Assembly (NCBI GenBank): GCA_033239525.1
Contig: BSYO01000019.1
Location: 4,283,087 to 4,347,086 of the forward strand
Length of the DNA: 64,000 bases
From: Nepenthes gracilis
Lineage: Eukaryota; Streptophyta; Magnoliopsida; Caryophyllales; Nepenthaceae
Direction: 5' to 3'
Below, piece by piece: positions 38,501 through 51,860 of the stretch. Numbering within the stretch: the stretch's first letter is position 1; each line of letters opens with the position of its first letter. Both the position numbers and the translations under genes were made by a program. The notes under the pieces are model-generated. The model had not been told where the DNA came from and did no database searches. It saw only the letters and a list, made by a program, of their open reading frames with translations.

Positions 38501-40076
38501 CACACCAAACCAAACACAAGAGTATAGAGGTTTAAAACTAACTTCTGATTTATAATTTAATAATCAAGTCAGTAGAGCTTTAGCAAAACTAAAATGCTTG
38601 AAGTAAAAAGAGAATGAAGGAAGGAAAACTTTTTGAGGGCAACGTTGCATGCCTTAAAGCTATTTTAGAAAAAAGTTATATAGAAGATATGTTCCTAACT
38701 TTTTTCTCCATGTAGACTTAGTGCTCGAGAACTTGTGTTTGAACCAATGGTAAACTAATACTTTTTTAAGGATTGAAAGATTGCTCAAGATATAAAAGAT
38801 AGCATTTGAGGCATAATTTCAAGATGTCCTCACCATATTAAGGTTTATGGAGGCGTTGAGCTTATTCTTGAGATAGATAAGTAACATTTTAAGGAGTTAT
38901 TGCTTGTTTTTCTTCGTAAGTGTTATGGGCTCAATTCTCTGGTTCCTTTCATAGAGTTAGTTTCATTTTTAAAAATCGATTCCCCCCCTTAATGGTTATT
39001 ACCAATTGTTGATCGTTTCTCTTCTAAACGATTATGGGGCCTTTTGTGGGTACCTGTCAAATTTTTAATCTCAGGCCCATAAATAGTTTCTCACAAAATC
39101 ATAATTGATATGTCTTTCTTCTAACAGAGATTGAAGGGCATGTGCGTGGTGACTAACCTAAAAATATATATATTTTATTCTCACAAATATATAAAATTGT
39201 AATATAATTTTATCTAATAAACCAAGATTATATCCATATAAAATTATGTTATGCGCCTCAATTTACAAGATAATTTGAAATTTGGAGGTTTTGCTTTTAC
39301 GAAGTTGACTCTAATTTTGCATTTAAGGGAATTACTTCGGCTCTTCAATCATGATAAAGGCTTTCTATTCATCAACATTCATTGAATAGCTTGGAAATCC
39401 TCTTTAAAGTTAAAGTGCTAAACATAATAAAAAATGAATAATCATTCATAAAGTACTCATTATACAACTTTAATTAGGAAATCATTATTATCTAAAGAAA
39501 TTTATTCAACCATTCACTCACCCCACTGGGCCTAGGACCCACCCATTCAAGTATACTCGACTTACTAAAGCTTTCACATAAATCTCCCATGGGTATAGAG
39601 CTGGTCATTTCCAAAGATCTAACCTACCCCCGACAAAGAAGTTCCCCACATCATTCATTTTTTCATATCATTTTAGCTAAAAGTGATATTGATTCATTCA
39701 ATTCTCATTTATTCTAATTTGGTTAATACGTTACTTATTTAAATATGAAATGATATATTTTATTCATGTTTGTGGCTTTTAGTGGCCTAAATCGTGACCC
39801 TTGAACAATAATTTTGGGTGGAATTGAATTTTGAGGTACATAGCTTTCTAACAAAAAATACAATAATCATTGTATTATAATATATTATTGTATACAAACA
39901 TTTTTAGACTTTAAAATATTATTATTTTCATTATAAAAATATTATAAAAATAACTTCTGCAGTTCCAAAAAAAAAAAAAAAAAAAAGACTGCACTTTCGT
40001 AATCTTTTCGCGTCTTGGAGACGAATCCTGTCGAGTCTACCGAAAGCAGACGGACGCCAAGCACAGAAGAAAGAGA
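38501..40076. other. Intergenic region upstream of RAR1
   Basis: No gene or clear element is recognised from 38501 to about 39950. A run of 20 A residues lies at 39967-39986, immediately upstream of the presumed RAR1 5' UTR. The last ~90 bp before the ATG are GC-balanced, unlike the AT-rich upstream DNA, and fit a transcribed leader. The core promoter cannot be fixed; no convincing TATA box was seen in the final 100 bp. Confidence 0.4.
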
Positions 40077-40178
40077 ATGGCGAGGCAGGCGGTGAAGCTT
40101 CAGTGTCAGAGAATTGGCTGCGACGCCAGGTTCACCGAAGACGATAATCCAGAAGGTTCTTGTCGATACCACGATGCG
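40077..40178 (+). CDS. RAR1: RAR1 exon 1
   Basis: It encodes residues 1-34: a short N-terminus (MARQAVKLQ), then the first half of CHORD-I (CQRIGCDARF, EDDNPEGSCRYHD). It ends in phase 0 at donor GCG|GTAATC. The ORF reads on into the intron, but conservation stops exactly at the donor. Confidence 0.92.
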
Positions 40179-43100
40179 GTAATCCTCGCTCTCTTTCTCT
40201 CTTCCCTTTTTTCTGTATCGGGATTGCTTTGCATCTTTTCGGCTATTCTACATTTGGAGCCGTCTCGATGGAAGCAATGTTGTTGGCAATTAATTCTTTC
40301 TGTTAGTGCCTTCAAAGGATGGGTGCTTTTGGACGTGTTGTTTAACCTTTTTTTTTCTCCTACTCCGGAGATTTATGGATGTTAGAGGCATGGCACTCTT
40401 TTCTTGTGATAGTCGATTGATTAATGTTGCGAATTTAACTATTCTAGTGTAATATTGATGATGCTGTAAATAATTTTGACAAAGATCAGTTCTGGGGTCA
40501 TAAATCTGCGAGTCATGTTGTAATTCAGAAACTTGGAAATAATTTCTGTTGTGCAGATTTTTTTTTATTTTTTTGGTAATTTTGTTGGATTTTATGTTTA
40601 TGTAGTGACTTTATAGACTACTGAATGATCCATTTTATTAACTATCATGTAGAGCTTGTTTGGATGGAAGGGTTAAGGGCTGGGGAGGGGAGAGAAGGGA
40701 CATAGTTTACCTGGTTTGGCGGGTTTTTTTTTTAAGGTAGGATGAGGAAGAAGAAGGGAGGGAAATACTTTTCTTCTATGGGCTCTCTGTTTTGAAGCTC
40801 TCCAAATAAGGGCTGGGGTGATAGAGGGAGGGGATCGTCTTTGAATGTTTTTTCACTCTCATTTATGCCCTCAAAACATAATTTAGAATCCTAATCCTAA
40901 TTTTTTTTGTTGTTTTTTCATTAATAAGAATGAAATTGTTAGTGGGAATCATGACATTTTGTCTTCCCCTCCTTTAAAAACATCAAACATGGGCATTGAA
41001 ATTATCAAACAAAAGCTATCAACATAGTCTGAGTTACCATACTTCTTGCTAGTCTTTCTGCCTCTAATTTTCCAAAGATTTCATCTTCTAAGTTTGCACC
41101 TTATAGCATTCTATTTGCATCTTCATTGGCTTTTGAACATCCTCACCCTCAAAATTCATTAGCATTGATGTTTTCTCCTATTGATCCACCTGAGACTTCC
41201 TTTTTTGAAACCTTAAGACAATTGAACATCTTATTCCTACATTATTTATGTCTTTGCTGACATCCATCGCTCAAATGTCTTCTTTCAACATCTTATGGCC
41301 AAATTTTACTATTATTTCTCCTGTCACGTTCCAACATCTAATTTTCTCATATTTTATTGTAGCATTATTTTTTTCACATCTTTTTAATCCTTGTATCTAT
41401 TATGAAAAATTGTCATGATGTAGACTCCCCCTAGGAATGATTTTACAATCTTTTCAACATAGCTAATTAATCTCCTTGTTGAAGGAAAATTTTGTTTGAG
41501 TAGTGTTACTCCTACTCTTTGACGTTATAAAGTATTCGTATCATTTTGAGCAAACCCCAAATCATATCATCCAAAGCCACTATTTACTCATTGATATCAT
41601 TGTTATACTTCCCTATGCCCTTTAATATCCACACCTATCCTTTGGTAACTCTATCAAATCTTCCCAAATGTCTTCCAATATTTTTTGATATGCCTATTTG
41701 AGGAGTGTAAGCACTAATAATACTTATTTTTTCTATCTTTAGGACTGAATAATATTTATGGATCTATACTATACTTTAATAAAATCTACTATATTATCTT
41801 TTAGATTTTTTTAAAAAAGCTTACCTTATTTCTATATTTTTCCTTTACATGTGCCACATTTTATTACATTTTTTGATCTCTCTTGATTTTCTTCTGCCCA
41901 TTTTGTTTCTTGGATGGAAAAAAGTGTTAATTTTTCTTCTATTCATTTTATTATCAGCATGCACTTCCTAGTAAGCCTTCCTGTGTTTTAGGTGGCCAAT
42001 CGAATCATACTCTCTTGAATTATTATCTGAACTTGCCCACTCTATCATACTTGACAACATGTTCCAGCTGTGACACAGTGCATTTATTTGAGAGATGATC
42101 TACCCACTCTTTCCCATTTTTCAACTTCCCGTGTGGTGTATGGAGGACACATTGCTGTTGAGATACATTCCATTGCAGAGGCATATCAGATTCATTTATA
42201 AACAATCTGACAAAAATTTAACATTGACGGTTAATTGACTCAACCATTCTCCTTTACTTGAACTTGTGACCGCCAATAGTGGAGTTAAAGGGGCCACCCA
42301 GTGCACAAGATTTCCACATGTTGAGGTCTATCGAAGGATAGTTGTACATCCCAAATCTTCCTAAAAACTAATTTTTTTTTTCCTAGAAGACACCCTTAAT
42401 ATACCCAAAAAATAGTATAATGCATTGGTTCTTTTTTTTCCAGCTATTCTTTGGATTCTTTTTGGTGGCTCTTGAATTAGTTTCTTTATTTTTTACTATC
42501 AATTAGATCTTGAAACCAAACCCCAATTTTGTAATTTGGTGACATTTGGTTTAATATTTCTTTAATAAACTTATTATTTATATATATATATATGTATATA
42601 TATATATTGACTGTCTTCACTTTGTGTGGTGCAACTATTTCATACATGTCTCTGGCATTTTGTCTTTTAATGTTGCTATTCCAACTTTATCACATCATTC
42701 CCTTGATGAGAACACATCCATATTTACATCTTCATCTCCATTGCTACCATTTTTTTGTAGTATTGGTACTTAGACATCAAATAATCTACTTCATACGACA
42801 TGTTGGCCCAACATCTAACATGTCTTGTTTTAACAGAAGATAACTACAGAAATATTGCATTTGTATATTATTATAAACATAAAAGAAAAACAGTTTATGG
42901 TTTGATGTTGACCAGAGGGGACATTATTTGAGCCAAGCCTGTCCAAACTGCTGTTGTGGTTTTGTTTGCAATGTGATATTTAGTTGACACCCGTAATTGT
43001 TAATGTCCAATGTATGAAAATTAATGAGAGAGCCTGAGGATTTAGGTGCACAATTTATGGCATAGGAAATTGCTCATGATGAGATTTGTACAACTGATGT

Positions 43101-46100
43101 AGTTGTCTTGGACCTACAATTGATATAGTAGTTAAAGACGTTCACCTTTCAGGCATCACAGAAAGTGAAATTGCTTTGTTTTCTAGTAACCATTAGATTT
43201 AATTGTTACTTTTAGTACTAACTCTTGGATGATTATAGCATATGAGAAAAATTGTATTAGTGAAATGTACTTTAATTTGTATTTGATGGTGATTCTAAAA
43301 TATGGGATTCTGTTGGTAAAGTTGTTGGAATAAATAAGCCAATGTATCACACTTGATTAACAGTTAGTATGAATGCCACATTAGGAGGAAAAAGCTTCAT
43401 CCTCTTTTTCAGGTTTCTCTAAGGCTACCCCATTGTAGCTTGTAAATGATGATGATGCTAAGAGGAGTTAGATAAAGTGGAAGAAGATATTGGTGCCTAT
43501 AAGTCAAATGTAGGGGAATATGGTGAACTTGTTTGATGATTATAAACAGTAGACTTTGCTAGGTTTACTTGGGAATAGTATTTTATATTTGCTAATTAAT
43601 TGTGTTCTTGCTTGTTTGTAGTGAACTATGCCGATTAATTGCTATCATTATGTTACTAATTGAACTATATCGATATTGTTATTGTCTAGCATTTTTTTTT
43701 TTTTTTGGTGCTTTTTATTCTATTATTAATTTTAGCAAATGAAAATTCATTATAAAAGCATCTTTTATTTGTGTATTATAAAATTACGCCTCCCTTGTAG
43801 CCTATGCCTCAGGTTCCCTTTGTTCCTTTGTGTATATTATGCCTTTAAAAACATTGACCTATTAGAATGACAATGCAACCAAGATGAAAAATACATAGAA
43901 CCAAGAAGAAAATTTCATACAAACTAACTTGATCTTTGAATTTGCAGATGGGAACTCCATCTACCTTTAATCATTTCATCTTGCAACTTTTTGGAATTCT
44001 ATGCCAATTTACCATGTGGAGATAAATTATTTACTGTGTTGAATAGCTACATTATTTTGCACATAATGACTTAATTCATCATCCTTCTCAAGTTAATGAA
44101 TTCATCATTTATCTTGAGTTCGTTGCTACAATTAAAGAAACAATATAATCTTTTCCTTGTGCCTGGCTACAAAAATTAAATTAGGTGAAAGAATATATGT
44201 TAGGTAACTAACGCAGGGCTGTTTATACTGGAACATTTCAAAACTTTTGGATGAATTTTCTCCAATTGAAAGAAAACAGCACTAAGCATAAGTGACACAA
44301 CAAAATCACTAAAAAAGATTATAGAATCACTTTTGCTGCTGTTTACTACAAGGGAAGAATTGTATCTTATTACAATTTTAATTTTTGGAAATTTGTAAAG
44401 CTTCATATGTTTTATCACATGTTTTTTGTTAGAGCATTTGGAATTCTAACTAGTATTTTGTCTTCAAATTCACATGTTTAATTGAGACAATTTTTTTCTC
44501 AAAGGATTTGTTGGGTGTCAAAATATCATGTGAATCCTGTCCCTCTTAGGGTCAAAATGTCCCACCTCCCTAATTATTATGCTTAAGACTGAGTGATAGA
44601 ATACTGAGGCATTTCTTTATGTCCATATAAACCAAATAAAAGTATCATGGACCATGTGGTGTCCTTTGTCTTCACTTACTGGTACTCTTCCCATGCTACC
44701 AGTTCATCTTTCACTGTCTGCATCTTTGTGATACCCATAAATCCCAGCAAGCATCCTAGATACCCAACTGATTGAACATTGAATAGATATGATTCCCTGA
44801 TTCTGCTTGTTTCTTACATATATAACAACCATTAATCAGAACATGACCCCTTTTTGACAGATTTTCCATAGTTCAATTTTGCGTCTAAGCTGTGGAATTA
44901 AGAGTACCCTATTAGCCCCACTTGCACAGGGCAGTTTTCTGGGTTCAATTCCCATCATCTCTCGTCTTGCCACCTTATTAAATAATTTCAACTATATGCC
45001 ACTTCCTCTGTCAAACTGTAGCTCTAATCAGAAGTGAACTGCTGTTTTTATATCAACGTCCAAAGACCATTTGGATCTGGAGTATGACCTTCAAGCTGCT
45101 TCAAAAAGCCTTATATTTTGTTAGTTATTTTCATTTTCACCATTCCAAGAAGAACCAGGCACCAAGACACCATCAATTCAATGTAATTGGCCACAGCAAC
45201 ATTTTTATTCGCACCTGAATTAAAAATTCTGGAAAATAATTTCTTTAAGAATTACCCATCCCACTTGTACTTCTAGTCTGAATTGCCACTACCACCTGCC
45301 AAGTTAACATATGGGGAAAAAAAATCAGAACTGTTGAATGTGTTTCTGGAATTCTGTGTAAGAAGTTCTCAGTAATTTGGGGCCCAACCAATCTGATTTT
45401 CCACATCGATGGCTTCAGCTTCTTTTCTCTAAATTCTCATGTTTCCATAATAAACCTCCAGCCACTTACAAATAAGGCCTTAGTAAAAAAAAGTCTGTGA
45501 TCCCTGGGCCTACTTTCTCAATTGAAATAGATAGATCCTTTATCAAGATGAATCTTGGAAGCATCTCTCACAGAAACCTTTTTAATAATATTGTTGACTT
45601 ATCCTTTTAATCTTGCTACATCTAAAGTGAAAATCCAAAACAGGGTGAACTGCCTGGTGTGCTTTTGGTAACTGTAGGTATGCCCCTTCATAAAGATGTT
45701 GCTTTCCACAATGAATGTCTTCTTTTAAATTTCATGATCGCTGTCGCTCATGCTTTTTTCCTCAACTTCTTCAACATTCTCAATGTTAAATGGTCATTTC
45801 TCAGTTAGGTTGTCAAAGTTCACAATCTATACGCTCAGAGGAAAAGGAGAAGAGAGGGACCATAGACTTTATACGGGCTCCTCATGTCCGACTACTTACA
45901 CTTGGGCTATGATATAGCTCCTTTTCCTAATGTTTATTGTGACAGACCATGTCCTAGCATCCGTTAACAACTTGATTACAATCAAATATCCATACTAAAG
46001 AAGGTAAAATAATCCTTTGGATGTGAGGATTCCATATCGATACCTCGATCAAATCCTACATATAGTAAAGATGACAAATACAGGACCCAAAAACAAGCGC

Positions 46101-49100
46101 CAACAGATCCATGGCTCCGACACCGACGCAAACATCGATGACGACGGACCTAGTTAAGGATGGATGCTTGCCAAAAATCAATCCAACATATATATATACA
46201 CATATTCAACAAAACTTCGCACAAGCAAAAACACATCCATAAGAAACTTCCTCCATAACCTGCATGACATGAAACATCATTTTTCACTTTCACAAAAATA
46301 ATAATCCTGTCGATGATCAATCATAAAACCGGCAGCTCCGAACAACACAAAATTACCAAACGGGCTAACAATATCGCCCAAAAATCCATAATACATCAAA
46401 ACCATGTCCAGAACTAATCTAGCTAGTCTATAATAAATAAAACTGCCTAAACCTGTCCAATATACAACAGTACATTGACATCAAAACAAACAAGCCTAAT
46501 TTCTTCCAAATCTTCAATCTTGCTCGTCAGATAAGAACTCCTACATCTCTTGCTCATCTGAATGTTAGTAAAAATAGCAAGTGAGCCTATTGCTCAACAA
46601 TGCACAATATACAAAGGAACATGCATGCTTTTAACTTAAATACATTTCAGAAGGGTAAATAGGAATTGTGATCATGTACAAAGGCTTAAACATGTACAAA
46701 AGTCTTCATAATACATATCCATTTTTCTTATTTTTATACTTAACTAGAAAACATGCTTAAATCTTACTTTTCTAAATGAGTGGACTATCGAAGAAAAGAT
46801 TGTGTATGCTTTCACATAATTTAAGGCCCCACACTCCTATTTAACACTCAGTGGTAAGCAGTTTACATATCTCCCTTTAGACGGGGCCAGACTCCGCTTT
46901 TCTCTCCCTCGCGGTTATAAAGAGGCAGTCATTAATATACCACTGCACTATCCTAAGGCATGCCAAAGAATACTAACTTATCTTAAAGGAAACTCCACAC
47001 TTAGCTTCTTAACACTTAGTTCTCGCACTTTGGAGAACCGTTCATAAATCTTAACAAATTGCAGAGTTCCCTTTCATACATCCATAATTCTTTTCAATGC
47101 ATATATACTTGTTTCTTATCATACGGTATTCACATGACTTCAAATACATACATAAATTAACATGGAGCTTAGGGAAAGCCAGGAAAATTTTACGACATTG
47201 TACAAAACAGAAACATCATAATTCTCAGACCATAAATTTTATATACAAGATACCCAACATAATTTCCCAGACATATAAGGCAACATATACGAAATACATG
47301 TGATAAAACATCAAATAACTAGAAATGAAAACATTCACGAAGCTAGGGTTCTAGTTTTCAAAGCTACATTTCTCGTAAACCTGGAAATCACGAGAAGAAA
47401 TCACATGCGTGTACATTTATCAAGTGTGTTCTTCAAATCGGAAGATAAAGTTGACATGCAAGCATGTTTTTCACACATATACTTCAAAATCGAAAGGCAA
47501 ATTGACATATATACACATTTAACACATGTATACTTTAAAATCTAAATTTAGACGGGTATTTGAACAAAAATACCTGAAAAGAATGGCAAGAAACGAGCAA
47601 CAAAAGAATGAAAAGTATAGGAGTGCATTTGTCTCGATCCAATTTACGAGTATCTTAATTGGCTTCACCCCAGAAACGAACCCGAGAGCTTCAATTTTCT
47701 CTTCTCTCTCTCCTCCTTCACGCTCTCTCTCTCTCCGCTCTTCCTCTTTCTGCAAAAATGGCGAAAAAGCTGAGCACACGGGTTATAAGTACCTAGACTG
47801 GCGCTCAAGCGCCAGTCGGGCACCCCTCTGGCGCGGCCCTACTAGGTCCCGCGCTCGGGTGCTCCTCGAGCGTGACCCTACTAGGTCCAACGCTCGAGCG
47901 TGCCTCGGGTGCTGCCCTACAGGGCCCATGCTCGCGCGCACCTCAGGCGCTGTCTGAAACCAAACCCAAATCGATTTGTGACCTCATTTTTCCACATCTA
48001 ATGTCCTCAATTTTGATTATATTATCTTATTTAACCACAATTATCATAAATTGAAAATGCAAACCTTACATTTATGGCTTTCATTGTTGGTTTGGTTAAT
48101 TTGATTGATGTTCTAAATTCTGACCGGATGCAATTTACATTACCGTGTGGCATTATATCTCACGTCACTGTTTGTTTCTATATTGCATGACCGGGATCGG
48201 GCTATCGGCATTCATTTATTAGGCGGTAAGTTAATATTCGCCCTTATATTTTACTGCTACATAGGATTTCGTCATTTCTGTTTTTGAGTGAATCGTATTT
48301 TTCTATTCACATTGATACCAACTTTTTAAGTTTGGAACCTGTATTCCAGCCCTTTTTCCATGATGGCATGAAAGAGTGGAGCTGTTGCAAGAAAAGAAGT
48401 CACGATTTCAGCTTATTTCTTGAAATTCCGGGGTATGCGGTTTCTTGGTATTCTTTAGGACGTAAATGTTGTTTTGATTCCTTTGATTAGCTTGAATATA
48501 TTATTTTGAAATTAATTAGTTATTCTGGCAATAGGTTGATGGCAGTTTGGTGGTATCAAGTTTGTCATGCCCTTTTTGCATTGAATTTAAGAGCACTATG
48601 TTTCCCCATGGGGTAAGATTGTTTAAGAAAAAATGTTAGCACAAAAGCTGTTCAAGAAAGCTAGGAGATCCATCCAGCTGTCCTATAATCACGATGGACC
48701 ATGGATATACCCTCAAAATTAGCACCACTAAGCAAACGAACATTGTTATCAAAACTGCAGGATCAAAACAGTGAATGAACAGGATCAAATAAGCCCAAGA
48801 GGGGGGGAAAACAAGAAGAGGAGTAAACTACATGATGTTCTCTCAGTGATACAACTTGTGGCTTCGTTGACCTATTATTATCCATGTAGTTTATAAGAAG
48901 GATTTTATGGACTTAGTTGGTGTTTTTATCCAGTTGAGGGACTGTTATAGGTTGGATTGACTTGTAATGTTTACCTCTTTCCCTATATGAAACATAGAGG
49001 GTGAGCTTTGGTGGAATAGTAAGGTTGTTTTATTGTGATCCAGTGATCATAAGTACAAACAACAAAAGCACTCTCTTCTTCAATGCAGTGATAAGATTGC

Positions 49101-50930
49101 ACATATTTAAACCTCCCTAAGCCCATGATATTGGAGTCTTACCAATTGGGCCACCCTTTTCCTATATTTGCAACATGTCATAATCACTTGGCCTGATTCA
49201 TAACTATGGATGTAGGAATAATTTTTCCCTTTTCCTCTCCCTCCTCTTTTTTTTTTTTTTTTCCTTTTTTGCCTTCTTTATTTGATGCAGCTGATTTCCA
49301 TTTCAGTAGTCTATTCATGGGTTAACTGTCCAAAATATTAAATTAAAAGTTGAGTCAACTTATAATGTCTATAAATATAATATTATCCGAATATGAGTGA
49401 AACAATGTAAGGAAATAATGAGGAATTGGAAACCAACTTGACCTGATTTACTAAGAAATGAAAGAATTGTAAATCTTCTATTTATTGAGTCTTGAAGAAG
49501 ACTAGAGGCCCTACTATGACAAAGTTGCATGTTTGATTCTGACAGTGTCAAGCTGTTTGGTTACATAAACCGATTGAAGCTGTTAGTTATATGTTTGATT
49601 CTGACCTAGTAAAGTTGTTGGGGTACACATTTGATTATGACCGAGTTGAAAGCTTGTTAGGTCTTTGTCTCTCTTATTGATGAGCTGTCAAGACATATTC
49701 AAGATGAAATTTATTTGTATGCAGTTTGTGGATGATTTGTTTCAATAGATGAAACTAGTGGGCAAGTGTAAGCAAAGTTAGAACTATGAAGGAAGGTTTT
49801 AGAACCTGGAGGGAGATGAGTTGGTGTAAAACCAAGCACATGAATGCAATTTTTCTAGTTTTAGATAGAATAATAAATAAATTAAAATTAATGACAGAGA
49901 AGTTCCTAAAAACAATAGATTATATTACCTTGGGTCTATGAACTATAATTCAAAAGAATGGAGGGATTGACAATGATGTGACATATAAGATTAGGGAGTT
50001 GTTTGAAATGGAAAAATGCATCTGGATTCTTCAGCACTATGCCATTGTGAAATAAAAAAAGAAAGTCTTATAGGATTGCCATTGGACGAGCTGTGCTTAA
50101 TGGATCAGAATATCCGGTAATGAAGAAACAAAACACACAAAAAGTCAGTAAAGTAGAAGATGTTGATCTTGAGATTGATTAGTGGCGCAACACTAAAAGA
50201 TATAAGAAATGATTTAGAATATCATATATCGGAAGATGATGATCTTTTGTCTTTCAATTGAAGGTGTTGTATTATGTTTTTAGATTATATCCCTTGTATT
50301 TAAATTTTATTTTTATTTTTTTTTTGTTTCCGACCTAAAGATGGTTGCATCAACTCTTGAGGATACAATGAGTTTTCTTTAAGCAGTAATTTGTTCCCAG
50401 TAAATCACTAACATGAGCCATGCAAACTAATACTTAAGCTGGTTACGCATTTGCTACACATGATACCCCAAAGATCTTTAACCTTATTTATTAAACAAAA
50501 TTAATGTGCATTTTCAAGTTAGACATCAAGAGCTGGTCCATTTTGTGTGGAAGCTGCACGATTGTATTCTGATCCCATCAATTTGGTCATCTGAGAAATC
50601 ACTGCCATAATTGCTAACAAGTTTTATCTGTTCAATGGGCAAATCAAAATCTGTTATGTGGTAGGGAGCTAATGCTTGCATCAGTATCAGTTTATTAAAA
50701 GGCTTTTGAAAGCTGTTTAACTACTCTAAAGTTTCTTCTCCCCCCTCCCTCCCCCAATTGAAGGTGCAAGTCTGGTAAGCATACCACTGAGAAACCCATA
50801 CTAACAAAGGCAATCCGAAGTTCAAGCAATTCAACTCCGGCTCCTGTCTCCACTGCAGCTCCTGCTGTAGATAAATCATCAAGAGAAGCTTGCTCTAGGT
50901 GCAGGCAAGGATTTTTCTGCTCAGACCATG
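40077..50930 (+). CDS. RAR1: RAR1-type CHORD protein, 5' part (exons 1-3, 117 residues plus 1 nt)
   Basis: RAR1 is a zinc-binding co-chaperone factor that works with SGT1 and HSP90 to stabilise NLR immune receptors in plants. Joining 40077-40178, 48350-48432 and 50764-50930 gives one uninterrupted frame. Residues 10-72 are CHORD-I, with candidate ligands C10, C15, C29, H32, H38, C46, C47, H52, C63 and H68 and the signature FHDGMKEWSCCKKRSHDF. Residues 74-104 are a Ser/Pro/Ala-rich linker. Residues 105-117 (CSRCRQGFFCSDH) are the CCCH motif specific to plant RAR1, lying between the two CHORDs. CHORD-II, about the last 100 residues of the usual ~220, is not found in the window. Splice sites are all GT..AG and phases agree. 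The ATG context (AGAGAATGG) is good. Introns are unusually long: 8.2 kb, 2.3 kb and at least 13 kb. Confidence 0.92.
41590..41770 (-). pseudogene. LINE endonuclease scrap in RAR1 intron 1 (tentative)
   Basis: On the minus strand the stretch gives KIEKISIISAYTPQIG and then, in a shifted frame, ILEDIWEDLIELPKDRCG. This matches the SAYxPQxG....FWEDLxxL pattern of the apurinic-type endonuclease domain in plant LINEs. It is short and frameshifted, so the call rests on one motif. Confidence 0.45.
42578..42609. repeat. (TA)n microsatellite
   Basis: A run of TATATATATA with single TGTA interruptions, within RAR1 intron 1. Confidence 0.9.
45938..48070 (-). mobile_element. Solo LTR, 2133 bp, in RAR1 intron 1, TSD TTTAT
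   Basis: It starts TGTGACAGACC, ends AAACCTTACA, and is flanked by TTTAT at 45933-45937 and 48071-48075. On the minus strand it starts TGTAAGGTTTGC, an ordinary gypsy LTR start. It contains the conserved LTR phrase GTGAGCCTATTGCTCAACAA (46580), a CT-rich patch (47695-47750) and a GC-rich CTCGAG/GAGCGC block (47800-47950). It resembles the solo LTR at 56818-59488. Its right end is only 280 bp from exon 2. Confidence 0.92.
48350..48432 (+). CDS. RAR1: RAR1 exon 2
   Basis: It encodes residues 35-61 plus two bases of Gly62: FHDGMKEWSCCKKRSHDF and SLFLEIPG, the core of CHORD-I. The acceptor is ATTCCAG|CCC and the donor CCGGG|GTATGC (phase 2). Relative to other RAR1 proteins one Gly at the exon 1/2 junction appears to be missing, which is tolerable there. 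Confidence 0.93.
48433..50763 (+). other. RAR1 intron 2
   Basis: A 2.33 kb intron, GTATGC to TTGAAG, with a good pyrimidine tract (CTCCCCCCTCCCTCCCCC) just before the acceptor. It contains a plus-strand LINE RT relic (about 49640-50260) and a T-run near 49245. No other element ends are seen. Confidence 0.8.
49640..50260 (+). pseudogene. LINE reverse-transcriptase relic in RAR1 intron 2
   Basis: In sequence the plus strand gives DELSRHIQDEI, a damaged FADD region (QFVDDLFQ), DETSGQV, KTKHMNAIF, then YLGSM followed by QKNGGIDNDVTYKI, and finally LISGATLKDIRNDLEYHI. This is the ordered core-to-C-terminal motif series of a plant LINE RT of the type with CFDP2-like endonuclease. Frames alternate and stops are frequent. 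The intron 1 endonuclease scrap is of the same type but on the other strand, so it is a separate insertion. Confidence 0.7.
50764..50930 (+). CDS. RAR1: RAR1 exon 3
   Basis: It completes Gly62 and encodes residues 63-117 plus one base: CKSGKHTTEKP finishes CHORD-I, a Ser/Pro/Ala linker follows, then CSRCRQGFFCSDH, the plant-specific CCCH motif. The donor is CATG|GTATGC (phase 1). The next exon should start by completing a Gly codon and lead to CHORD-II; none was found before 64000. Confidence 0.93.
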
Positions 50931-51379
50931 GTATGCCTCTTCTGTGTTTGTGTTTTATTTATGGTTATGGAGTGAATGATGCCAGTTAATTTGTGCTGCA
51001 ACAAATGGATGTTGACTTGGATGTCCCGCAAAAATGCATCTTTTCAATTCTTCTGTCCCGTAGTCATCTTCCAAAGCATATCAAAGCTGCAAATCAGTCA
51101 TCTGAATGGGATGATTTCTGATCTAAAAGAGTGGAATAAGATTGGAATTTTTTGCTTAGTGGGTTAGCAAATTGGTTACTTTCCAAGTGAAATGTGCTTT
51201 ATTTACATAATATACTTGAGCATTCCTGGGTTATACTTTCATCTGTGTTAAATTGCTCCAGAGAGTGCAAAACAATTAAACTCTACAATTCATGACTGCA
51301 TGTGAATCATCTTTAAGTGCTCTCTGTTCTATGAGCTGCTGTTTTTAGTATTCTTTGTGCTCAATTTTTTGCTAACGCC

Positions 51380-51850
51380 ACGTGGCACTTTTAACCCTCT
51401 TAAGCTCACTTGAGACAGGTAACCTAACCTAATTCAAGATACTAAATAAATAAGCAGACTTTGTTTGAAAGCAAGAGCACAAAAGTAGAGTCGGTGGGAA
51501 GACACCTAATATTGCTTGATATCTTACAATGCTTTAAGATGACTTGTTAGCTGTTAGCCCAAATGGTTTGTCTTGGCTGCTTTATGTATGCTTTGGCTTA
51601 TACAATGTATGTGTAGGATCTAGCCATGTGTCCCACCATAAACGGCTAGGATCGCAAGCCTAAGTTTTACGCAATGTTAGAAAATGTGAGAAAAGTGTGG
51701 GATCATTCTAGTGAAGTGTAGATTTCGTTTAGTGCTTAATGTTCTAGTGTGTTATAAAAGTCTTTGGATCTATCTAAAATCTTCTTGAGAGCTTGCTCCT
51801 TGAGTGCCCATGAATAGCTTTGGTAGTTCTCATTTGCACAGTTTGGAACA
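51380..51850 (-). repeat. 3' LTR of the intron 3 gypsy element
   Basis: About 470 bp, ending at TTGGAACA next to the polypurine tract. It holds a perfect 10-bp palindrome GCCACGTGGC (about 51387-51396), a G-box core CACGTG. Its counterpart is at 59493-60596 after removal of the MITE. Confidence 0.7.
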
Positions 51851-51860
51851 CTCTCCCAAC

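Larger units (their letters stand above)
40179..45932 (+). other. RAR1 intron 1, left part
   Basis: AT-rich intron sequence. Apart from the LINE relic near 41590-41770 and the TA repeat at about 42580-42609, no gene or element with clear ends is recognised. Around 40650-40860 there is a GGGAAGGG/GGGGAGGGG-rich patch beginning TTGTTTGGATGG that might be a MITE arm, but no matching inverted end was found. The minus strand at 44500-45800 has several short open stretches of no recognised family. Confidence 0.5.
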
